Below, piece after piece: positions 41,921 to 48,782 of a stretch of 64,000 nt of DNA. A program made the position numbers and the translations under genes. The first letter of the stretch is position 1. Each line of letters begins with the position of its first letter. Below the pieces are notes generated by a model. The model was not told the DNA's origin. It was given only the letters and a program-made list of their open reading frames with translations, and ran no database searches. The DNA is from an uncultured Prevotella sp. (lineage in GTDB: Bacteria > Bacteroidota > Bacteroidia > Bacteroidales > Bacteroidaceae): contig CALUGW010000005.1 in NCBI GenBank assembly GCA_944320305.1, positions 57,341-121,340 on the forward strand. The letters run 5' to 3'.

Positions 41921-43204
41921 TCAGATTCTGTCGAGCGCCTGGCGGATGTCGTCGAGAATGTCCTCAACGTCCTCAATGCCCACCGAGAGGCGTATGAGGT
42001 CGGGCGCGACGCCGGCCTCGCGCAGCTGCTCGTCGGAGAGCTGGCGGTGGGTGTGGCTGGCGGGGTGGAGCACGCAGGTGCGGGCGTCGGCCACGTGGGT
42101 GACGATGCTTGCCATGCGGAGCGAGTCCATAAACTTCACTGCGGTGTCGCGGTCGCCCTTGAGCCCGAAGGCAATCACGCCGCAGCTGCCTTGGGGCAGA
42201 TACTTCTCTGCCAGCGCGTGATAGGGATTGTCCTTCAGCCCTGGGTAGTTCACCCACGCCACGCGCGGGTCGGCGCTAAGGAACTCGGCCACCTTCTGCG
42301 CGTTCTCGCAGTGGCGGGCCACGCGCAGATGGAGCGTCTGCAGGCCGATGTTGAGCAGGAACGAGTTCATGGGCGACGGCACTGAGCCGAGGTCGCGCAT
42401 GAGCTGGGCCACGAGCTTGGTGGTATAGCCCATGCGTCCGAACTTCTCGGCATAGACAATGCCGTGGTACGACTCGTCGGGCGCGCACAGTCCGGGATAG
42501 CGGTCGGCGTGGTCGAGCCACGGGAAGTTGCCGCTGTCCACCACGCATCCGCCCACCTGCATGGCGTGGCCGTCCATGTATTTTGTTGTCGAGTGCGTCA
42601 CGATGTCGGCTCCCCACTCAAACGGGCGGCAGTTGATGGGCGTGGCGAAGGTGTTGTCAACAATGAGCGGCACGCCGTGGCTGTGGGCCAGCCGGGCGAA
42701 ACGCTCGATGTCGAGCACCTTGCAGCCCGGATTGGAGATTGTCTCGCCGAACATCACCTTGGTGTTGGGGCGGAACGCCTTTTCAATCTCCTCGTCGCCG
42801 GCCTCGGGATTTACGAAGGTGCAGTCGATGCCGAGCTTCTTCAGCGTCACGCCGAAGAGGTTGTAGGTGCCGCCGTAAATCTCGTTGGAGGCCACTATGT
42901 GGTCGCCCGCCTCGCAGATGTTGAACACCGCGTAGAAGTTGGCGGCCTGCCCCGACGACGTGAGCACCGCCCCCACGCCGCCCTCGAGCGCGGCAATCTT
43001 CCGCGCCACGGCGTCGCTGGTGGGGTTCTGCAGGCGGGTGTAGAAGTAGCCGTCCTTCTTCAAGTCGAAGAGCAGGGCCATCTCGTCGCTGTCGTCATAC
43101 TTGAATGTGGTGCTCTGGATAATCGGCGGCTCCACTGGCTCGCCGTTCTTGGGCGTCCACCCTGCGCGGACGCAGAGCGACGCCGGTCTTAGTTTCTTTT
43201 CCAT
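41921..43204 (-). CDS. metY: O-acetylhomoserine aminocarboxypropyltransferase / cysteine synthase type enzyme
   Basis: 427 residues of the Cys/Met metabolism PLP family, longer than the ~390 of MetB-type enzymes as expected for MetY. Visible are ESTTFKYDDSD-like IIQSTTFKYDDSDEMA, SGQAANFYAVFNI, the GETISNPGCKVLDIE and LIVDNTFATP words, and the PLP lysine in HSTTKYMDGH. It makes homocysteine (or methionine) from O-acetylhomoserine and sulfide. Single gene; a GC-rich hairpin lies 20 bases upstream in the leader. Confidence 0.92.
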   Translation of the reverse strand: MEKKLRPASLCVRAGWTPKNGEPVEPPIIQSTTFKYDDSDEMALLFDLKKDGYFYTRLQNPTSDAVARKIAALEGGVGAVLTSSGQAANFYAVFNICEAGDHIVASNEIYGGTYNLFGVTLKKLGIDCTFVNPEAGDEEIEKAFRPNTKVMFGETISNPGCKVLDIERFARLAHSHGVPLIVDNTFATPINCRPFEWGADIVTHSTTKYMDGHAMQVGGCVVDSGNFPWLDHADRYPGLCAPDESYHGIVYAEKFGRMGYTTKLVAQLMRDLGSVPSPMNSFLLNIGLQTLHLRVARHCENAQKVAEFLSADPRVAWVNYPGLKDNPYHALAEKYLPQGSCGVIAFGLKGDRDTAVKFMDSLRMASIVTHVADARTCVLHPASHTHRQLSDEQLREAGVAPDLIRLSVGIEDVEDILDDIRQALDRI

Positions 43205-43224
43205 TTTGCGTTGATTATAATCAG

Positions 43225-43247
43225 GCCGCGCCCATGACGGGCGCGGC
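43225..43247. promoter_or_regulatory. GC-rich hairpin in the metY leader
   Basis: GCCGCGCCC pairs with GGGCGCGGC around ATGAC, beside the palindrome TGATTATAATCA (43212-43223) just upstream of the metY start. On the plus strand a T6 run follows, but no plus-strand gene ends here. No SAM riboswitch fold is evident. Confidence 0.45.
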
Positions 43248-43396
43248 GCGTTGTTTTTTCTCTTATTTGGCCTATAGGGCTTATTGGGCCAATAGGGCTG
43301 ACAGGGCTAATAGGGCTGACAGGAGGCACCTGCGCACACTGTTTGCCGCCAGGCGGGCTGGCGCAGCCCTAATTCTTAATTTTCAACTCTTAACTC

Positions 43397-44446
43397 TCAA
43401 TTCTCCTTTCCCCACGCCTCCAGGCGGTCGTATTCCTCCTTGGTGAGCCGCATGAACGAGCCGTGCTGCGGAGCCTCCACGCCCTTTATGTCCTGCGGTG
43501 AGTGGAAGTTGCGCAGATATTTGTCGGCGCGGCAGAGGCGGTAGCGCTTGGGCTTCGAGGAGTACTCGATGTAGCCGATCACCCAGGTTGAGTCGCCGGC
43601 GAGCTGGAAGGCCGACACGCCCTCACACTTCTTGTTGCCCTCAAAGTCTACGTAGTCGTCCTCCACCGGCTCGCTCCAGGGGCCTGTCAGCTTAGGCGCC
43701 GTGGCGGTGAAGAGTCCGCGCTGGCCTCCCTCCTTCTTAATCATCATGTGGTAGAGGCCGTCGCTCTCAAGATAATTGATGTCGGCGTCGATGGTGGCGT
43801 AGCCCCAGTCGAAGAGCAGGCGGGGCTTGGTGAGCGTGGTGAACGACTCGTCGGCGTAAGAGTAATACATACGGTCGTAGCCCTCCTCGGCGCGGTTGAG
43901 CATGGAGTAATAGATGAGATAGCCGCCCTTGCGCCCGTCGGGCCACACGTAGGCCGGATCCCAGAATATCTGCGGCGCCCACACGCGGTTTATCTTGGAG
44001 TAGTCCTTGTAGGGGTCGGGGCTGTCCTTGTCGGAGAAGATGGCCGCGCCCTTGCGGAAGTCGAACGTCGTGGACTTCCAGTTCAGCATGTCGTCGCTGG
44101 TGAGGAGGTTGATGCCGTAGTTGTCCCACACCTTGCTCTTGGCCACGCACATATCGGTGGTCACCATCAGATAGCCCGAGCAGTCGTGCTTGCGGCAGAT
44201 GTAGGCGTCGCGCGTGCCGCCCTCGATGCCTGCAAGCTTCTTCTGGTCGAACACGGGCTCGCCCCCGCGCAGGTCGTGGTAGTTGAATCCGTCGCGGCTG
44301 ATGGCGTAGGCCGTCCACTCGCCGCGCCCGCTCATGTGGCAGAACAGGTAGCCGTAGTCGCCCATCTGCGGGTTCTGGGCCGTTGCGTTTGTGGCGGCGG
44401 AGACAGTCACCAGGGCCGCCACGAAAGTTTTAAGTGTCTTTATCAT
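43397..44446 (-). CDS. glycoside hydrolase family 43 protein
   Basis: 349 residues with a signal peptide (...FVAALVTVSAATNATAQ). The five-bladed propeller words are present: YGYLFCHMSGRGEWTAYAIS, IEGGTRDAYICR, WAPQIFWDP, GGYLIYYS, ATIDADINYLESDGLYHM, and WSEPVEDD. Members act on arabinan or arabinoxylan side chains. The common N-terminal YxHDP aspartate motif is not seen, so it is of a divergent subfamily. It begins 19 bases after the GH51 gene and is surely co-transcribed. Confidence 0.87.
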   Translation of the reverse strand: MIKTLKTFVAALVTVSAATNATAQNPQMGDYGYLFCHMSGRGEWTAYAISRDGFNYHDLRGGEPVFDQKKLAGIEGGTRDAYICRKHDCSGYLMVTTDMCVAKSKVWDNYGINLLTSDDMLNWKSTTFDFRKGAAIFSDKDSPDPYKDYSKINRVWAPQIFWDPAYVWPDGRKGGYLIYYSMLNRAEEGYDRMYYSYADESFTTLTKPRLLFDWGYATIDADINYLESDGLYHMMIKKEGGQRGLFTATAPKLTGPWSEPVEDDYVDFEGNKKCEGVSAFQLAGDSTWVIGYIEYSSKPKRYRLCRADKYLRNFHSPQDIKGVEAPQHGSFMRLTKEEYDRLEAWGKEN

Positions 44447-44465
44447 CGCTGTTTACGTTGTTGGT

Positions 44466-46931
44466 TCATTTCTTGCCGCTGCTTCCGGCCTTTGCCCTTA
44501 TCACGGTAAAGGAGTAAGGCTCCACGCCCACGGTGTGCTCCTTGTTTATCGTTCCCTCCATCCTCGTGGGCTTGGCGCGGGAGTCGGAGGGCGTGCCGGC
44601 TATGTGCTCCTCAACCGTCGGCGTGCCGTCGGCCACAAGCGAGCCGAGGTCCAGCTTGTATTCCACGCGCACGGGCAGCAGGTTGGCCAGCTTGACAATC
44701 ACGTCGCCGGTCTCCGCGTCGCGCACGATGGACTGCCCGATGCGCAGGCAGACGTCCTCGCGGGCGTTGTCAGAGGCCACGGTGGCGGGTATGTAGGTGT
44801 CGCCCGCGTTCTGTCCGAACATACGCTGCACGTAGTAGTCGGTGGTAAGGCGGATGGATGTGTTGTCGAAGTACATCATGTCGGGCGTCCACTGCGTGTC
44901 GCCCCGGCGGGCCATCAGCGGCGCGTAGCTGGCCAGGCTCACCACGTCGGCGTTGCGCTCCAGCTCGGTCATGTAGAGCGCGAGGGTGAGCGCGGTCTCC
45001 ATGTTGTTGGGCCGTCCGGGGGCGTGCGAGGCGTATTCGCCCAGATAGACCTTCGGCCCGCGGCGGTCGTAGCCGTCGTAGAAGTCGCGGTTGTGTATGA
45101 ACCAGCCCGGCGGGCAGTAGTAGTGCTCGTCCACCATCGGCACGCCCAGCTCCTTGGCGAACTGCCAGCCGTACTCATAGTCGGAGCCTTCGTAGAACGG
45201 CCCGGCCGTGCCGATGACTATTATGTCGGGGTATTTGGCCTTCACGGCGTCGTAGATGAGCTTGAACCGCTCCTTGAACACCTCGGAGATGAGGTCCTCG
45301 TTGCCAATGCCGAGATACTTCAGGCCGAACGGCTCGGGGTGGCCGGCCTCGGCGCGCACGCGGCCCCACCGGGTGGTCTTGTCGCCGTTGGCCCACTCAA
45401 TGAGGTCGAGCACGTCCTGCACGTACTCGTCCATCTCGCTGCCCAGGGGCAGTCCGCCCTGCTGGCCGTCGCCTCCGAGCGACGAGTTCTGGCAGGGCAC
45501 TCCCGCCGCCACCACGGGCAGCGGCTCGGCGCCGATGTCCTCGCAGAACTGGAAGTACTCATAGAAGCCCAGGCCCATGGACTGGCGGTAGTTCCAGATG
45601 TTGTACATCCCCTTGCGCTCGTGCAGCGGGCCTACGGTGTTTTTCCACCGGTAGATGTTGGCCAGACCGTTGCCGTGGGCCACGCAGCCGCCGGGGAAGC
45701 GCACGAAGCGGGGGTGCAAGTCGGCTATGGCCTGGGCCAGGTCGCGGCGCAGACCGTTCTCGCGGCCCTTGAACGTGTCGTAGGGGAAGAGCGAGAGCAT
45801 ATCAATGGCATAGCTGCCGGCCTCTTCGGGAATCACGGCCAGCTCGGCCTCGGGGTCGCTTGCCGTGGCCTTGATGGTGGCTTCGAGCCGCCGCCAGCCG
45901 CTTTTTGGCAGCGTCACGGCTGCGGAGCCGATGGTGCGGCCGTCCTTGCAGCGCAGGGCCAGGCGCACGCGGCGGTTGCCGCCGCTGACCATCTTGCCGA
46001 AGACGGACACACGGTATTTCTTTCCATGCTCCACGGCAATGCCGCCGTAGCCCGTGTTGGCCATGGCCCCGCCCGCCTCGCTGACCGTGAGCAGGGCGTA
46101 GTGGGCGTTGTTGGCGTGTATGGGGTTGTCGGTCTTTATCTCCATCGAGGCGCCGCCGGTGGTGCGCCAGGCGTAGGCCGGCCCCCAGTCCTTGTGGCGC
46201 TTGCGCCCCTCGGTGGTATATTCAAAGTCGCGGTTCTGCACCAGCTCGCCGTAGAGACCGCCGTCGGCGCCATAGTTAATGTCCTCGAAGAACACGCCGA
46301 AGAGATCGGGGCTGATGGCCTTCTGGGCCGACGGCTGCGCCGTCACCGTGACGCTGACGTCCTTAAGCCCCTTGAACCGCGCGGGGTCGTCGCGCATCAG
46401 CTCGGCGTTCCTGACCGCGCGGGCCTGCGCCAGCTCGCACCCGGCCACGGCCCGCTCCACCACCTGCTTCTCCACTTTTATTATACGGCCCGCGGCACGG
46501 CTGCCGTCGGGAAAGAGCACGGTGTCGCGCGGCACGCCGCGGTCGGGCCCCATCTTTACGCGGGAGGACACATAGTCCTGCGGTTTCCACAGCAGCAGGT
46601 CGCGGCTCTCGGTGAGCGCCATGGTCTTGCCGTCCTTGCCTACCAGCCATGAGCACGCCCACACGCCGCCGGGCATACGCTCCAGCACGGGGTCGTACAT
46701 ACGCTTGCCGCTGCCCCAGGGGCCGTAGTCGCTCTTCACAAAGGCATAGTCGCCCCCTATTTTGTTCCACCGCCGCCCGTCGGCGCTCCAGGCCAGGTGC
46801 AGGCCGGTGGTGTTGTTGGCCGCAGAGGTGGTGTAGGAGAACAGCAGGAGCGAGTCTTGCGTGGTCTCACGCGCGCCGGCCGCAGTACAGCCGGCCAGGG
46901 CCAGCAGGGCGCAGAGTAATGTTTTCTTCAT
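44466..46931 (-). CDS. GH51 alpha-L-arabinofuranosidase with a GH43-like N-terminal segment
   Basis: 821 residues. After a signal peptide with a possible lipobox (ALAGC), residues ~25-150 look like a few blades of a GH43-type propeller (LLLFSYTTSAAN, GKRMYDPVLERMPGGVWACS, LTESRDLLLWKPQDY). From ~210 the GH51 domain begins (FGVFFEDINYGADGGLYGEL, a CBM-like part, FVRFPGGCVAHG), with the acid/base glutamate in GIGNEDLISE (~545) and the nucleophile in YLGEYASHA (~633). It should release arabinose from plant polysaccharides. First gene of the pair with GH43; -7 box TATCTTTG at 47052-47045. Longer than the usual ~650 residues because of the fusion. Confidence 0.9.
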   Translation of the reverse strand: MKKTLLCALLALAGCTAAGARETTQDSLLLFSYTTSAANNTTGLHLAWSADGRRWNKIGGDYAFVKSDYGPWGSGKRMYDPVLERMPGGVWACSWLVGKDGKTMALTESRDLLLWKPQDYVSSRVKMGPDRGVPRDTVLFPDGSRAAGRIIKVEKQVVERAVAGCELAQARAVRNAELMRDDPARFKGLKDVSVTVTAQPSAQKAISPDLFGVFFEDINYGADGGLYGELVQNRDFEYTTEGRKRHKDWGPAYAWRTTGGASMEIKTDNPIHANNAHYALLTVSEAGGAMANTGYGGIAVEHGKKYRVSVFGKMVSGGNRRVRLALRCKDGRTIGSAAVTLPKSGWRRLEATIKATASDPEAELAVIPEEAGSYAIDMLSLFPYDTFKGRENGLRRDLAQAIADLHPRFVRFPGGCVAHGNGLANIYRWKNTVGPLHERKGMYNIWNYRQSMGLGFYEYFQFCEDIGAEPLPVVAAGVPCQNSSLGGDGQQGGLPLGSEMDEYVQDVLDLIEWANGDKTTRWGRVRAEAGHPEPFGLKYLGIGNEDLISEVFKERFKLIYDAVKAKYPDIIVIGTAGPFYEGSDYEYGWQFAKELGVPMVDEHYYCPPGWFIHNRDFYDGYDRRGPKVYLGEYASHAPGRPNNMETALTLALYMTELERNADVVSLASYAPLMARRGDTQWTPDMMYFDNTSIRLTTDYYVQRMFGQNAGDTYIPATVASDNAREDVCLRIGQSIVRDAETGDVIVKLANLLPVRVEYKLDLGSLVADGTPTVEEHIAGTPSDSRAKPTRMEGTINKEHTVGVEPYSFTVIRAKAGSSGKK

Positions 46932-47044
46932 CGCTTGTCAAAGTTTTTAGTTCTTAACGCAGGGCGCAGACCGCCGCCACGCGCCGCCCACCCGCTCATC
47001 GAGAGGAGCCGGGAGGCCGCCCGGCGGACGCGGCTTGCTTCTTG

Positions 47045-47052
47045 CAAAGATA
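47045..47052 (-). promoter_or_regulatory. -7 box of the GH51-GH43 operon
   Basis: TATCTTTG on the minus strand, 114 bases upstream of the GH51 start. Confidence 0.5.
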
Positions 47053-47132
47053 CTTATTTTCACTCTATGACACCGCCTGCGCCACAAAATCTTAATTATA
47101 TTTAACGCGCGTTGCCGCTCTTGCGCAGGCCG

Positions 47133-47493
47133 TAATTTAACACTTCAGAAATCGGCGAAATAGAAACGGCGGGGCGGTTTTTGCCCCACCGAAAGGGCGG
47201 AAAAGCCGCTCGATTTTGCGAAATGGGCCATTTCGCATTGCGATATAGGCCATATCGGAAGCCGAAACGGCCTATATTGAAGGGCGAAATGGTCTATATT
47301 GTGAGGGCGAAAAAGGCCGTTTTGGGGCTGAAAAGGGCATTTTCGGGGGATGATTTTATTACACAATAGGGCTTATAAGACCTATAAGTCCTATAAGGCC
47401 AATAGGTTATGATTGCACACTCATATTTCGCGTATTTGCGGCCGGGGGCTGATTATTTTCAAATCCGCGAAATTTCAGAGGCTTCGCAACGCC
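47133..47493 (+). repeat. ~360-bp dispersed intergenic repeat, copy 3 of the AATATAGGCC family
   Basis: This segment is alignable by eye to 58204-58563 from TAATTTAACA to a shared end near TTCAAATxCGCGA. The middle is a run of GATATAGGCC/GGCCTATATT arms able to form several stems; it is followed by a GGGGGxTGATTTTATT box and a CTTATAAGACxxATAAG tract. A minus-strand frame of 73 codons starting MCNKIIPRK exists, and the other copy has one starting MCNKISPRN, but both look like by-products of the repeat. It lies between divergent genes. Confidence 0.75.
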
Positions 47494-47631
47494 AAAATTA
47501 ACAGTTGAAAGGTTCGTTCACTCTTCCCGGCCGTGCGCTCCGCCCGGCACGGCCAGGCAGCCGCAACGCACCGATTGTTTCAAAAAATCTCTCATTGCGC
47601 CGTTTTTCAGATTCTTTTCAGATTCGCCCAA

Positions 47632-47639
47632 TATCTTTG
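47632..47639 (+). promoter_or_regulatory. -7 box of the PepSY-like gene
   Basis: TATCTTTG, 53 bases upstream of the start; AAAAGGAGAAACG before the ATG is an unusually good ribosome-binding site for this group. Confidence 0.5.
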
Positions 47640-47692
47640 CCCATGCAAAAGCATACAACAGTAACCGACTAAAAAGAAAAGGAGAAACGATT

Positions 47693-48565
47693 ATGAAGAA
47701 CTGGAAATGGATACTGACGGCGGCGGTTTGCGCCGTATGCGCGGTGGCGCTGGCATCGTGCGACGATGACGACGACGGCGGAGCGGAGCGCGTGCCCGAC
47801 GCCGTGGCGGCGGCTTTCGGCAGCCAGTACGGCAGCACGACGCGCGTGGAATGGGACACGGAGCGTGGCGGATACTACGTGGCGGAGTTCCTCAAGGACG
47901 GCCGCGAGCACGAGGCGTGGTACACGGCGGCCGGACAGTGGGCAATGACCGAGGTGGACTACGCCCGCAACCTGCAGGCGCTGCCGCAGGCGGTGCAGGA
48001 CGGCTGGGCGGCCACGGCCTATGCCCGCGACGGCTGGACGGTTGACGACATCGACGAGATTCAGCGGCCGGGCTACGAGACGGTCTACGTGCTCGACGTC
48101 GAGAAGTACGGACAGCCCGACCACGACCTCTACTTCGACCTCGGAGGCACGCTCTACCGCGACGTGCAGGACGGCCATCAGGGCGGCAACCACGGCGGCA
48201 TGGTGCCCGGAGCCGTGCCTGAGCAGATCAAGGCATACGTTGACTCGGCGTTCGCCGGGGCGGCCATCGTTGACTTCGACCGCGAGGACGGCGGCCGCTA
48301 CGAGGTGGACCTGCGCCACGGCGGCAGGAGCGTGGAGGTGACGTTCGGCGCCGACGGACGCTGGCTGATGACCAAGACCGACCTCAGCCGCGACGTGCCC
48401 GACATGGTGCGCAACGCCGTCAGCGCCCTCTACCCCACGGCACGCATTGACGACTGCGACCTGGTGGAGACGGCGGCGGCCACGTTCTACGCCGTGGAGA
48501 CAGAGCGGCCTGACCTCGACCTGACGGTCGGCACGGACGGAAGTGTGGCTCCGCAGCACCACTGA
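47693..48565 (+). CDS. PepSY-like lipoprotein
   Basis: 290 residues with a lipoprotein signal (AVCAVALASC) followed by an Asp-rich linker CDDDDDGG. The mature part has two related domains of ~120 residues with the pattern of PepSY-like (putative inhibitor-like) Bacteroidetes proteins: VPDAVAAAFGSQYGSTTRVE ... GREHEAWYTAAGQWAMTEVD and VPEQIKAYVDSAFAGAAIVD ... SVEVTFGADGRWLMTKTD. They probably reside in the periplasm. Function unknown. Monocistronic. Confidence 0.85.
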   Translation: MKNWKWILTAAVCAVCAVALASCDDDDDGGAERVPDAVAAAFGSQYGSTTRVEWDTERGGYYVAEFLKDGREHEAWYTAAGQWAMTEVDYARNLQALPQAVQDGWAATAYARDGWTVDDIDEIQRPGYETVYVLDVEKYGQPDHDLYFDLGGTLYRDVQDGHQGGNHGGMVPGAVPEQIKAYVDSAFAGAAIVDFDREDGGRYEVDLRHGGRSVEVTFGADGRWLMTKTDLSRDVPDMVRNAVSALYPTARIDDCDLVETAAATFYAVETERPDLDLTVGTDGSVAPQHH

Positions 48566-48686
48566 CGGCAGCCGCGCCCGCGGCCCACACGCCGTGGAAA
48601 CAGGCAGAAAAACTTGCAAGCGGAACGCGCCGGGGCGCGTTCCGCTGTCTGTATGCGCCCGCGCCGCGGCAAAATTGCGCCCCGCG

Positions 48687-48718
48687 CTTGCATATCTTGT
48701 TTTTTATGGCTACATTTG
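48687..48718 (+). promoter_or_regulatory. promoter of the receiver/PEP-synthase-like fusion gene
   Basis: CTTG at 48687-48690, 20 bases, TACATTTG at 48711-48718, 64 bases before the ATG at 48783. Confidence 0.55.
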
Positions 48719-48782
48719 CAAGTGGCAAGCGGAGCGCGACACGCCCCCGGATGCCACACCGAACCATAAACACAGCCATTCT

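Noticed and set aside
43225-43260. Plus-strand terminator (stem with T6 run) before metY
   Set aside because: No plus-strand gene ends there, so it was kept only as a leader hairpin of metY.
47145-47366. Homologous minus-strand small frames (MCNKI...) in the two long repeats, also 58203-58436
   Set aside because: They share only a few words, lie entirely in the repeat arms and diverge in frame-relevant ways; no promoter or start context supports translation.
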